Of a DNA stretch of 64,000 nucleotides, positions 53,115 through 61,542 are shown one piece after another. Position numbers and translations under genes: made by a program. Positions within the stretch are counted from its first letter, which is position 1; each line of letters begins with the position of its first letter. The notes below the pieces were generated by a model. That model saw only the letters and a program-made list of their open reading frames with translations, was not told the origin of the DNA and did no database searches. This DNA comes from JADZAI01 sp964390465 (GTDB lineage: Bacteria > Pseudomonadota > Alphaproteobacteria > Micropepsales > Micropepsaceae), in contig CAYMIJ010000004.1 in assembly GCA_964390465.1 (NCBI GenBank), forward strand, positions 124,001 through 188,000. Direction: 5' to 3'.

Positions 53115-54101
53115 TCAGACAATCTCTTTCACGAGATCATAGATCACGTCAGGGATGGTGATGCCTTCGTTGCGCGCGGCAAAGGTAAGCGCCATGCGGT
53201 GGCCGAGAATAGGGCCTGCCAGTGCCACAATATCGGCAGGTGACGGGGCGAGCCGTCCGTCAAGCAGGGCGCGTGCCCTGGCCGCGAGCATGAAAGCCTG
53301 ACCCGCACGTGGGCCGGGGCCCCATGCAACATGATGGCGGACCGCATCAGATGCAGGTGTTTCTGGGCGCGCGCCGCGGGTGATCTTAAGGATCATATCA
53401 ATGAGGCTGTCGCCGACAGGCATGCGCCGCACCAGCGCCTGTGCTTCAATGAGTCTTGCACAGGAAAGGACCGCGCGGGGTTCAGCTTCAATACCTGTTG
53501 TGGTCGCGATCAGCATTTCGCGCTCGGCATCGGCCGTGGGGTAAGGCACATCAATTGCCAGCAAGAAGCGGTCGAGCTGTGCCTCAGGGAGGGGGTATGT
53601 TCCTTCCTGTTCGATTGGATTCTGTGTCGCCAGAACCTGAAATGGAACGGGCAGCCTGTGCGTCACACCAGCCACGGTCGTCTGCCGTTCCTGCATCGCC
53701 TGAAGCAATGCCGATTGGGTGCGCGGGCTGGCGCGGTTGATTTCATCAGCCATCATCAGTTCAGCAAACACCGGGCCCTTGATGAAGCGGAAGGTTCGCC
53801 GACCTTCCGGGTTTTCCTCAAGCACTTCAGTCCCGATGATATCCGACGGCATGAGATCGGGGGTGAACTGAACACGCCTTGTGTCCAGTCCGAGTGTGGC
53901 ACCCAACGTTGCAACGAGCCGGGTTTTCGCAACGCCCGGCACCCCGATGAGCAGTGCGTGGCCTCCGGCCAGAATGGCCGTCAGCGCCAGATTGACGACA
54001 TGCGCCTGTCCGAAAATACGTGTTCCAATGGCCTGCTGGACCGCACCAAGATCGTCCACCAGACGTTCAACCTGGGCCGTTTCAGAATCGTCGGTCGTCA
54101 T
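53115..54101 (-). CDS. MoxR family AAA+ ATPase
   Basis: 328 aa. Walker A is GVPGVAKT, Walker B is MMADEINRASPRTQSALL, and the sensor region has VLATQNPIEQEGTYPLPEAQLDRFL, all diagnostic for MoxR. It is the first gene of a four-gene operon with DUF58, DUF4159 and VWA partners. A single ATG is used, and the upstream 157-base gap is shared with the divergent DUF1285 gene. Confidence 0.96.
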   Translation of the reverse strand: MTTDDSETAQVERLVDDLGAVQQAIGTRIFGQAHVVNLALTAILAGGHALLIGVPGVAKTRLVATLGATLGLDTRRVQFTPDLMPSDIIGTEVLEENPEGRRTFRFIKGPVFAELMMADEINRASPRTQSALLQAMQERQTTVAGVTHRLPVPFQVLATQNPIEQEGTYPLPEAQLDRFLLAIDVPYPTADAEREMLIATTTGIEAEPRAVLSCARLIEAQALVRRMPVGDSLIDMILKITRGARPETPASDAVRHHVAWGPGPRAGQAFMLAARARALLDGRLAPSPADIVALAGPILGHRMALTFAARNEGITIPDVIYDLVKEIV

Positions 54102-54258
54102 TACTGTCCTATGTCATGGCGCAGGCTGTGCGTGAAAGACAACCATAGGCCATGCTATGACCTGAAAAAGAGGATTTTTAAGGGCATGGTTCATGCTTCC
54201 GTGAGCTTTTCCATGCGGCAGCTATGGCGGTCGCCGGCAGAATGACTATCTTGGGCTG

Positions 54259-54843
54259 ATGGTTTCAGCGGATTTCTCAGTACATACCCCGCCGCAGATG
54301 CTGCGTGGCCTGGCCGAAGTGCAGGCCGATCTGGCGCGTGGCCGGAAACTGCCGCCGGTGGAAAAATGGAACCCGCCCTATTGCGGCGCCATCCCTATGC
54401 GGATCGCGCGTGACGGCACATGGTTCTATATGGGCACACCAATCGGGCGACCCGCCATGGTGCGCCTCTTTTCCACCGTTCTTCGGCGCGAGGCCGATGG
54501 CGCGCATGTGCTAGTGACACCGGTGGAGCGCGTCGGCATCGAGGTGGAGGACGCACCCTTCATCGCGGTGGCACTGGAGGCCGAGGGCGATGGTGCGGAC
54601 CGCCACCTTTTCTTTCTCACCAATGTCGGTGACCGCGTGGAGGCCGACGCGGATCATCCCATCCGCGTTGTGCATCACCCGCTGACGGGCGAGCCATCGC
54701 CTTATGTACGGGTGCGCGGCGGGCTGGAGGCACGGCTTGCCCGCCCGGTATTCTATCAACTGGCCGATATGGCAGAAGAACGTGATGGCCATCTGGGCGT
54801 GACGAGCGCGGGCGTGTTCTTTCATCTGGGTTGCGCGGCATGA
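54259..54843 (+). CDS. DUF1285 domain protein
   Basis: 194 aa. Family text is visible: PVEKWNPPYCGAIPMRIARDGTWFYMGTPIGRPAMVRLFSTVL and the ending YQLADMAEERDGHLGVTSAGVFFHLG. The protein is soluble and of unknown function. It is the first of four genes joined by four-base ATGA overlaps (DUF1285, NudL, DUF6111, cca), an arrangement seen in many alphaproteobacteria. Confidence 0.9.
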   Translation: MVSADFSVHTPPQMLRGLAEVQADLARGRKLPPVEKWNPPYCGAIPMRIARDGTWFYMGTPIGRPAMVRLFSTVLRREADGAHVLVTPVERVGIEVEDAPFIAVALEAEGDGADRHLFFLTNVGDRVEADADHPIRVVHHPLTGEPSPYVRVRGGLEARLARPVFYQLADMAEERDGHLGVTSAGVFFHLGCAA

Positions 54844-55514
54844 GTGCTGCACCTGATCTACGAACCTCCGCCCTGCACATTCCGCCGGGCGATCCGCGAA
54901 TCTGGCTGCGCGCCCGCCTCCAGCCGCTGAGTGAAGCTGTGGCAGCGTCTGTGCCCATGCGCGGTGATTTCGATCTCAACCCGGATGACGCCTCGCGTTC
55001 GTCGAAAGGCGAAATCCTGCGCCCTGCCGCCGTGCTGGTGCCCATCATCGAACGGCGCGCGGGGCTTTCCGTCCTGCTCACGCGACGCTCGGCGCACCTG
55101 TCCAGTCATGCCGGGCAGGTCGCTTTTCCCGGTGGCCGCGTTGACGAAACTGATGATGGCGTCATTGGTGCCGCCCTGCGTGAAACTTTTGAGGAAACAG
55201 CGATCTCGCCTGCATTCATAGAGCCAGTCGGACTTCTCGACGCCTATGAGACGGGCAGCGGCTTTATCATCACGCCCGTCGTCGCGGTGCTGCGCGAAGG
55301 CTGTACGCCGCGTGCCAACCCGCACGAGGTGGATGAGATTTTCGAGGTACCGCTCGCTTTCCTGATGGATATTGCCAACCATCAACGTCATTCCGGCATA
55401 TGGCAGGGCCGCGAAAGGCACTATTATGCGATGCCTTATGACCGCCACCATATCTGGGGCGCGACGGCGGGCATCATAGTCAATCTGCGCGAGCGTCTTT
55501 CTGGAGCATCATGA
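54840..55514 (+). CDS. CoA pyrophosphatase (NUDIX, NudL-like)
   Basis: 224 aa from the ATG at 54840, which overlaps the DUF1285 stop. The Nudix box GGRVDETDDGVIGAALRETFEETAI spans the middle, preceded by LLTRRSAHLSSHAGQVAFPGG, the UPF0035-type extension of CoA hydrolases. It probably cleaves CoA to 4'-phosphopantetheine and 3',5'-ADP. The latter (PAP) is the substrate of CysQ, encoded far upstream. Confidence 0.9.
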   Translation: MSAAPDLRTSALHIPPGDPRIWLRARLQPLSEAVAASVPMRGDFDLNPDDASRSSKGEILRPAAVLVPIIERRAGLSVLLTRRSAHLSSHAGQVAFPGGRVDETDDGVIGAALRETFEETAISPAFIEPVGLLDAYETGSGFIITPVVAVLREGCTPRANPHEVDEIFEVPLAFLMDIANHQRHSGIWQGRERHYYAMPYDRHHIWGATAGIIVNLRERLSGAS

Positions 55515-55855
55515 GAATCGCCATCAATATCCTGCTGTTCCTGCTTCCTTTCGTGCTGTTCTTTCTCTACGCGCGAGCCACGCACACCAAGCGTACCAGC
55601 GCAGGTCATGACCCATTGCAGACACCATGGTTCTGGCTGCTGGCAGTGGCGCTCGTTCTTGCCATTGCGGGTTTTTTCGTCCTGCGTGCCATGACGGATG
55701 AGCACACTGGCCACTATGTGCCGGCCCGCATGGGGCCGGATGGCAAACTCATCCCCGGTCATTTTGAAGGCGAAGACCATGCACCGCCTTATGTCGCGCC
55801 GCCGCATCAACCCGACATGGGCAGGCCCTCATCCACCCCAGCCCCCACGCCATGA
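55511..55855 (+). CDS. DUF6111 family small membrane protein
   Basis: 114 aa with two membrane helices (about 3-22 and 41-63) and a Pro- and His-rich soluble tail ending PSSTPAPTP. The tail motif HYVPARMGPDGKLIPGHFE is conserved in the alphaproteobacterial DUF6111 group. Both ends overlap neighbouring genes by four bases. The function is unknown; the constant position before cca suggests only co-expression. Confidence 0.82.
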   Translation: MRIAINILLFLLPFVLFFLYARATHTKRTSAGHDPLQTPWFWLLAVALVLAIAGFFVLRAMTDEHTGHYVPARMGPDGKLIPGHFEGEDHAPPYVAPPHQPDMGRPSSTPAPTP

Positions 55856-57099
55856 CAATGCATCTGCCGCCGCAGGCCTGGCTGAAAGATACTGCGACCC
55901 AGCGCGTCATGGACGCACTTCTGTCCGGTCCCGGGGCAGCGCGTTTCGTCGGCGGCTGTGTGCGCAATGCGCTTCTGGGCGAACCTGTCGCCGACCTCGA
56001 CATCGCCACGGACATCCTGCCTGATGAGGTCACACGGCGGCTGACCGCTGCGGGTATCAATGTCGTGCCAACGGGCATTGCGCATGGCACGGTCACGGCG
56101 ATTGCCGATCACAGGCCTTTTGAGATTACTACGCTTAGACGTGATGTCAGCACCGATGGTCGGCGCGCGACGGTGGCGTTCACGACAGACTGGTACGAAG
56201 ACGCCGCCCGGCGTGACTTCACCTTCAACGCGCTCTATGCCGACCGCGACGGGGCGGTCACGGACATGACCGGCGGCCTCGATGATCTCACCGCGCGCCG
56301 CGTGCGCTTCATCGGGGTGGCCGACGAGCGCATCGCCGAGGATTACCTGCGCATCCTGCGCTTCTTCCGTTTCCACGCCTGGTATGGACGCGGTGAGATG
56401 GACCGTGCGGCTCTTGCTGCCTGCGCCGAAGGCAAGGCTGGCATGGCCGCGCTTTCGGGCGAGCGGATCCATGCAGAGCTGCTAAAACTGCTTGCCGCGC
56501 CTGACCCGGTGCCTGCGCTGCGGCAGATGACCGCGACCGGCATCATGGATGAAGTCGTGCCGGGCCCGCTCGACATGGAGCGGCTCAACCGGCTCGTGCA
56601 GATCGAGGAAACGCAGCTGTTCGTGAAGGCTGACGCGCTGCTGCGTCTGGGCGCGCTGATCTCTGGCGGTCCTGACGAGCGCCGCCAGCATCTCGTCAAC
56701 CGCCTGCGTTTTTCAAACGCGGAAGCCGCCCGGCTGAAAGCGTTTGATCCGCGCGATGTGAGGATCATGTCTTACATGTCGGTGCGCGAGGTGCGCCGTG
56801 CGCTCTATCGCCTGACGCCGCAGGTGTTCCGTGATCGGGTCATGCTGGGATGGGCCGCCGACCGCAAGGCAACGAATGCGATTCAGTGGCGCGCTCTGCT
56901 GGCGATGGCAGATTCATGGGTGAAGCCTGAACTGCCACTGACCGGCCACGATGTGATGGCGGCGGGCGTGCCGAACGGACCCGATGTCGGGCGCATCCTT
57001 TCGGAAGTCGAAGACTGGTGGGTGGACGCCGACTTCACCGACGACAAATTCTCGGTGATCGAGCGCCTGAAAGCCATCGTCACCGCGACGGTGTATTAA
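55852..57099 (+). CDS. cca: CCA tRNA nucleotidyltransferase
   Basis: 415 aa. The class II polymerase-beta head domain begins RFVGGCVRNALLG, then DLDIATDILPDEV with the two metal-binding aspartates, and RRDFTFNALYADRDG follows. The C-terminal helical body binds tRNA. It adds or repairs the CCA end. The neighbouring tRNA-Met has an encoded CCA, so repair of that tRNA is enough. The stop overlaps the stop of the convergent lipoprotein gene by four bases. Confidence 0.95.
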   Translation: MTMHLPPQAWLKDTATQRVMDALLSGPGAARFVGGCVRNALLGEPVADLDIATDILPDEVTRRLTAAGINVVPTGIAHGTVTAIADHRPFEITTLRRDVSTDGRRATVAFTTDWYEDAARRDFTFNALYADRDGAVTDMTGGLDDLTARRVRFIGVADERIAEDYLRILRFFRFHAWYGRGEMDRAALAACAEGKAGMAALSGERIHAELLKLLAAPDPVPALRQMTATGIMDEVVPGPLDMERLNRLVQIEETQLFVKADALLRLGALISGGPDERRQHLVNRLRFSNAEAARLKAFDPRDVRIMSYMSVREVRRALYRLTPQVFRDRVMLGWAADRKATNAIQWRALLAMADSWVKPELPLTGHDVMAAGVPNGPDVGRILSEVEDWWVDADFTDDKFSVIERLKAIVTATVY

Positions 57100-57491
57100 G
57101 GCCTCTGGCCCTTGGGGAGATTGGCGACTTCGTCGTCGCTGAGTTTGCGGATGGAGTCCGCGGCACACGACAGCGGGCCGGTCGGGCCGGGCGCGTTGAT
57201 GGTGATGTCCACCCCCGTGCACACCTGCGCACTACCCGCCGTTTCGAGCGCGATGGCGCTGGTCGCCCAGGTGAGGTTTGGGCACACGCCCAGCAGTTTG
57301 ATCTGATAGATGCCGCCCTGCGCCTTCAGGTTCACCGTCTCGCGGTCCACGACGGCGTAATTCGTCACCGTATTCGCATTGAAGCACACGTGCGGCCCCA
57401 GATCGCGCGCACCTTGTGTGGACGAACACCCTGCCAGCGCCAGAAAGGCGCCGACCGCAAGCGCGGTGTGGAGGTGAGGTCTGCCTGTCAT
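57096..57491 (-). CDS. Small lipoprotein of unknown function
   Basis: 131 aa from the ATG at 57491 (GGAG eight bases upstream). The signal peptide ends in a lipobox ALAGC that places the acylated cysteine at residue 22. The mature part has cysteines near 36, 70, 91 and 109 that could form two disulfides. The text LKAQGGIYQIKLLGVCPNL resembles the DUF6491 group. Codons continue open far upstream on this strand to 58328, but that extension is antisense to another gene and is not credible. Confidence 0.75.
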   Translation of the reverse strand: MTGRPHLHTALAVGAFLALAGCSSTQGARDLGPHVCFNANTVTNYAVVDRETVNLKAQGGIYQIKLLGVCPNLTWATSAIALETAGSAQVCTGVDITINAPGPTGPLSCAADSIRKLSDDEVANLPKGQRP

Positions 57492-57557
57492 GCGTACGCT
57501 CCGCCGCGTGTGATTTAACGTCTTATGGTCTAGAATGATTTGGGCGGCGAGGGGAAG

Positions 57558-58142
57558 ATGCAGCAGAACCGCATCGCGCAGGCGATGAAAACAGCGAAGA
57601 CCATGCGTGATGCCGCCAGCCGGATGAAAGCCGCTTTGCCAGGCCGAGGGAAGAAACCGTTCTCGTTCTGGCAGGTCATTCTGGTCATCGGCGTCCTGTT
57701 TTTCTTCGCACCCATTCTTCTCCCCCTGTTCATCCTGTTTGTGTTTTTCTCCCCGAAGCGCAAACGTGCCGATGCGGGCGCAGACGCAGTGATGCCAGAG
57801 GTAAAGCCTGCGGCCGCGAACACCGATGCGATCGTCGCCTATGAATTGGCGCGCGCGAAGGCCCGGCCACCCAAGACCGCGCCGTCTGCGGCTGTCAGGC
57901 CCACACCACGCATGGCGGCGCAGGATCAGGGCCGGGCACGGATCGAGGCAATGCAGCCCAACCCGGATGGCACCTATGAGCTTGACCTGCATGTGTCGCC
58001 GCGCAGCCGGGCCTCGTATGGTCTGACGGTTGCACTGGTGGTGCCACCCGAACACACGGGCCGCATCCGGCGCGGCGGCTATCTGCAGGCTCTGCTGAGG
58101 CCGGATGACCCAGCGTGGATCGACATCGACTGGAGCAAATGA
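57558..58142 (+). CDS. Hypothetical membrane-anchored protein
   Basis: 194 aa from the ATG at 57558, right behind GAGGGG. A basic N-terminal helix of about 35 residues is followed by a strong membrane segment (FWQVILVIGVLFFFAPILLP and LFILFVFF). A disordered linker and a small C-terminal domain (DLHVSPRSRASYGLTVALVV, GYLQALLRPDDPAWIDIDW) complete it. I recognise no family. It stands alone between divergent and convergent neighbours and has its own terminator. Confidence 0.75.
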   Translation: MQQNRIAQAMKTAKTMRDAASRMKAALPGRGKKPFSFWQVILVIGVLFFFAPILLPLFILFVFFSPKRKRADAGADAVMPEVKPAAANTDAIVAYELARAKARPPKTAPSAAVRPTPRMAAQDQGRARIEAMQPNPDGTYELDLHVSPRSRASYGLTVALVVPPEHTGRIRRGGYLQALLRPDDPAWIDIDWSK

Positions 58143-58146
58143 AAAC

Positions 58147-58170
58147 GCCGGGGTTTGGCCCCGGCATTTG
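58147..58170 (+). terminator. Hairpin terminator after the 194-aa membrane protein gene
   Basis: GCCGGGG and CCCCGGC form a perfect seven-pair stem with a TTTGG loop, five bases after the stop. The T tract is weak (ATTTG), so efficiency is uncertain. Confidence 0.6.
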
Positions 58171-58218
58171 ATGGATGGATTGGGGAGCGGGGTGGTGCCC
58201 CGCGCCGGGCAGGTCAGA

Positions 58219-58338
58219 TCACCCCCGGAAGCGGGCGGCGGCCTTGCCCATAAGCAGGCTCTCGGTTGAACCGATCTCGCCATTGGCGGTGATGCCGAAG
58301 GACCAGCCCCTGGTGGTGTTGACCACAAGGCCCGCCTC
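58219..58338 (-). pseudogene. Possible gene remnant (40 codons)
   Basis: On the minus strand a 39-residue reading frame with coding-like codon use (including GWSFGITANGEIGST and MGKAAARFRG) ends in TGA but begins right after an in-frame TAA, without a start codon or ribosome site. It looks like the 3' end of a decayed gene. I do not recognise the family. The rest of the 318-base gap 58143-58460 shows a terminator and nothing else clear. Confidence 0.3.
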
Positions 58339-58460
58339 TTACACGGTCTTCCTTACTGTCGCGGCAGTACGATCTCGGCGCCTTGTGACAGGCTCGGTCC
58401 TTGAGTTCACGCCATGATGACGTCAGTGTCGCGGCATAAAAACATCGGACGGAAACAGTC

Positions 58461-59402
58461 ATGGCATTGATAGAGGTCACTGAATACACAGACTATGTCT
58501 GCTCATCGGCGTGGGGGATGGAGCCGTATTTCCGGCGACTGGAATGGCGTTTCGGGCCGCATCTGAAGTGGCGCAAGGTGATGGGTGGCCTGGTGGGCGA
58601 TGTCTCGGAAGGCCGCGAAGGCTGGACCCGTGTTTCAGGCGCTGAACCCATGCGTGCTTATTGGCGGCGCGTGTGGAAGATCACCTGCATGCCTTATCCC
58701 AACCCTATGCACATCATGATGGAATCGACCGACGATGGTGGGCGCGCCGTCAAGGCGGCTGAGCTTCAGGGGCAGGAGATCGCCGCTGCTGTTCTGCGCC
58801 GTCTGCGCGAGCAGGTTTTCATTTTCGGCATCGGACCGCAGACGCCCGACGAGTTTGTCGAGGCGGCCAAGGGTATTCCCGGCCTCGACATGGATCGCTG
58901 GCGCACTGACATGGCCAGCCCTGAAGTGGCGGCAGCTTTTCGTGCCGATTGGGAAGAAACGCGCCGGCCCAACGAATTCATCCGCAATCTCAAGCAGGAA
59001 GGCCCGATGAATGGCGAGATGAAGCATTCCGAAGGGCATGACCGCTATTCGCTGCCGACCTTCATCTTCCGGGGTCCGGGCGGTGAGCACACCGTGGCGG
59101 GTTATATTCCTTATGAACACTATGAGGAGGCCCTGAAGAACGCGCTGCCGGAATCGGCACGCACACCGCGCCCTGATCCGACCCCGGAACAGGCCCTGTC
59201 ACATTGGGGCTGTCTGACAGCAAAGGAACTGGAATTCCTATGTGGTGAAGGCTCCGTGCCGCCTGTCGATGCCGTCACCCATGACTGGGGTGACGGGCTG
59301 GTTTATTTCTCCCCGAAGGAAGCTGCCGCGCGCGGGATCGGCGTCAAAGCGGCCAGTGGCCGACCAAACCAAAGTCAGCCAGACCTTCCCACGTCAGCTT
59401 GA
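58461..59402 (+). CDS. DsbA-fold (thioredoxin-like) family protein, CxxC incomplete
   Basis: 313 aa. The thioredoxin-type start VTEYTDYVCSSAWGMEP has the redox motif as C-S-S-A at residues 14-17, so the second cysteine is lost. The helical insert and the following LQGQEIAAAVLRRLREQVF match DsbA/FrnE-like proteins. With one active-site cysteine it cannot form the usual disulfide and may act as an isomerase-like or adaptor protein (compare the YjbH/SpxH group). There is no signal peptide. The last 59 bases overlap the convergent TerC-type gene. Confidence 0.8.
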   Translation: MALIEVTEYTDYVCSSAWGMEPYFRRLEWRFGPHLKWRKVMGGLVGDVSEGREGWTRVSGAEPMRAYWRRVWKITCMPYPNPMHIMMESTDDGGRAVKAAELQGQEIAAAVLRRLREQVFIFGIGPQTPDEFVEAAKGIPGLDMDRWRTDMASPEVAAAFRADWEETRRPNEFIRNLKQEGPMNGEMKHSEGHDRYSLPTFIFRGPGGEHTVAGYIPYEHYEEALKNALPESARTPRPDPTPEQALSHWGCLTAKELEFLCGEGSVPPVDAVTHDWGDGLVYFSPKEAAARGIGVKAASGRPNQSQPDLPTSA

Positions 59403-59964
59403 CGGCCACATAAACGATCACCGCCAAGCCTAACCAGGCAATCCAGCGATGGCGTTCGAGCAACCGCGCGATCAGCGTGGCTGCGACCGCCATCAGGATT
59501 ATGGAAACGATCAGGCCAACGATCAGTACCCATTCATGGCCGCCTGCGGCGCTGGCCACCGCCAGAACGTTGTCCAACGACATGGAGATGTCGGCGACGG
59601 CGATCTGGGTGATGGCCCGCAATAGCCGTGTTTCTCCTCCGCTGGTATTCTGTCCGATCCCGTCAAGACTGTGGGCCGGCCGCAGCAGGTCCTGCAGGAA
59701 GCGCCAGCACACCCAGACGAGCAGTAACCCGCCCGCCAGTTTGACGCCTTTCACCTCTAGCAACTGCACTGTGGCCAGAGCGAAGGCGATGCGCATCACA
59801 ACCGCAACGCCAATGCCCAGCACGATCACCTTGCGTCGCAGCTCTGGTGCCACGCTTGCGGCGGCGAGCCCTACGACGATGGCATTATCGCCTGCCAGGA
59901 CCAGATCAATGACCAGCACCTGCCACAGGGCAGCAAGTTCCTCAGGTGAAATCCAGTTGAACAT
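59344..59964 (-). CDS. TerC/YjbE family integral membrane protein
   Basis: 206 aa with about six helices. The family motifs are VIDLVLAGDNAIVVGLA near residue 20 and ISMSLDNVLAVA near 125, each with an Asp-Asn pair in a membrane helix. Relatives take part in metal (often manganese) export or tellurite resistance. A second candidate Mn transporter, the TMEM165-type gene, is 27 kb away in the same window. It follows hemF on the same strand after 13 bases. Confidence 0.9.
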   Translation of the reverse strand: MFNWISPEELAALWQVLVIDLVLAGDNAIVVGLAAASVAPELRRKVIVLGIGVAVVMRIAFALATVQLLEVKGVKLAGGLLLVWVCWRFLQDLLRPAHSLDGIGQNTSGGETRLLRAITQIAVADISMSLDNVLAVASAAGGHEWVLIVGLIVSIILMAVAATLIARLLERHRWIAWLGLAVIVYVAVKLTWEGLADFGLVGHWPL

Positions 59965-59977
59965 GGATCCTCTTTGA

Positions 59978-60823
59978 CTATGGCCAGCGGGCTTCGGGCG
60001 GCATGGACATCAGGATAGCTTCCGTATTGCCGCCGGTTTTCAGACCGAACTGTGTGCCGCGATCATAGAGCAGATTGAACTCAACGTAACGGCCTCGTCG
60101 CACGAGCTGATGCATGCGCTCGGCATCTGACCAGGGCCGTTCCATGTGCCGGGCGACAAGGCGCGGATAGACATCAAGGAAAGCCAGCCCCACATCGCGC
60201 GTAAAGGCGAAGTCGGCGCTCCATTCGCCCGTATTAAGCTGGTCATAGAAAATGCCGCCTGCGCCGCGCGGTTCATTGCGGTGGGGCAGGAAGAAGTATT
60301 CATCGCACCATTTGCTGAAGCGCGCATAATAATCAGGCCCATGCGCGTCACATGCTTTTTGAAGCGCCGCATGGAAGTCGCGCCTGTCGTCCTCGTTCGG
60401 AAACATCGGCGTCAGGTCGGCCCCGCCGCCGAACCAGGCTTTGGTCGTGACGATATGGCGTGTGTTCATATGCACGGCAGGCACATGCGGGTTCTGCATA
60501 TGCGCGACCAGAGAAATACCCGATGCCCAGAAGCGCGGGTCATCGCTTGCACCGGGAATCGTTTTGGCGAAGTCGGGCGCGAATCGCCCTTCGACCGTTG
60601 AAATATTGACGCCGACCTTTTCAAAAACCCGCCCACGCATAATCGACATGACACCGCCGCCGCCATCAGCGCGTTGCCAGGGTGTGCGCTCAAACCGCCC
60701 GGCTGGGCGATTCGCCAACTGGCCCTGATGGGCATCCTCCAGGGCTTCAAAAGCCCCACATATGCGGTCGCGCAGTTCGGCGAACCATTGAGCGGCGCGG
60801 GTTTTGCGGGCGTCGGTGTCCAT
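59978..60823 (-). CDS. hemF: Oxygen-dependent coproporphyrinogen III oxidase HemF
   Basis: 281 aa from the ATG at 60823 (MDTDARKTRA); longer in-frame starts to 60877 lack homology. Diagnostic text includes GVNISTVEGRF, VHMNTRHIVTTKAWFGGGADLTPMFP, FYDQLNTG and YVEFNLLYDRGTQFGLKTGG. It converts coproporphyrinogen III to protoporphyrinogen IX with O2. It is encoded just upstream of the cytochrome bc1 operon (on the other strand), which needs haem. No FNR box was found in its upstream region. Confidence 0.95.
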   Translation of the reverse strand: MDTDARKTRAAQWFAELRDRICGAFEALEDAHQGQLANRPAGRFERTPWQRADGGGGVMSIMRGRVFEKVGVNISTVEGRFAPDFAKTIPGASDDPRFWASGISLVAHMQNPHVPAVHMNTRHIVTTKAWFGGGADLTPMFPNEDDRRDFHAALQKACDAHGPDYYARFSKWCDEYFFLPHRNEPRGAGGIFYDQLNTGEWSADFAFTRDVGLAFLDVYPRLVARHMERPWSDAERMHQLVRRGRYVEFNLLYDRGTQFGLKTGGNTEAILMSMPPEARWP

Positions 60824-61000
60824 GCCTGACCCAATAACGAAGGTGCGGCGTGTGGAAAAGCGTCTTGGCAGACTCAAACGAACAGTTTAGGCACAGGGAA
60901 CGGGCCGGGGGGTGCCGTTAGGGTCGCAGATTTCTGTCGAAATCGGTGGCCCGGCGATGTATGCCCCTGCCCAGGGTAATGAGATTCCAGGGGTCTGCCC

Positions 61001-61528
61001 GTGTCATCAGCAGCTGAGCACCACGACGACGCATCGCGCCGTGATTTTCTTTATGTCTTTTCGGGCACTGCCGCCGCAGTCGGCGTTGGAGTGACCGCAT
61101 GGCCGTTCATCGACCAGATGAACCCAAGCGCCGCCACCAAGGCGTTGGCAACCACCGAGGTTGACCTCGCGCCTATCCAGCCGGGCCAGCAGATCACAGT
61201 GATCTGGCAGGGTAAGCCTGTTTGGGTGCGGCGCCGCACACCTGAGGAGATCGCCCAGGTCCGTTCCATGGCGATGAGCGAACTCAAAGACCCGGAGCCA
61301 GACGAAGAGCGGGTGAAGAAGGCTGAGTGGCTGATCGTCATCGCCTCGTGCACGCATCTCCAATGCATTCCCAACCGCGACAATGCCGCGCAGCAGGGCG
61401 GTTATCTCTGCGCCTGTCATGGTTCGGTCTATGACGCATCGGCCCGCATCCTGCGCGGCCCGGCCCCGAAGAATCTCGCGGTGCCGAAATATGACTTCCT
61501 CTCCGACACGCTCGTCCGCATCGGCTAA
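61001..61528 (+). CDS. petA: Ubiquinol-cytochrome c reductase Rieske iron-sulfur subunit
   Basis: 175 aa from a GTG start eight bases after AGGGG. The N-terminus has SRRDFLYV, a twin-arginine-type signal that stays as the membrane anchor (about 18-38). The 2Fe-2S ligands are Cys117, His119, Cys137 and His140, with the disulfide pair Cys122 and Cys139. The loops read CTHLQC and CACHGS, while most family members have CTHLGC and CPCHGS. It is the first gene of petABC. Confidence 0.96.
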   Translation: MSSAAEHHDDASRRDFLYVFSGTAAAVGVGVTAWPFIDQMNPSAATKALATTEVDLAPIQPGQQITVIWQGKPVWVRRRTPEEIAQVRSMAMSELKDPEPDEERVKKAEWLIVIASCTHLQCIPNRDNAAQQGGYLCACHGSVYDASARILRGPAPKNLAVPKYDFLSDTLVRIG

Positions 61529-61542
61529 CGGGACAAGACAAC

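Noticed and set aside
57096..58328. A 410-codon minus-strand frame across the small lipoprotein and the hypothetical membrane protein gene
   Set aside because: Only its last 131 codons have a lipoprotein signal and ribosome site. The rest is antisense to a better-supported gene with low-complexity translation.
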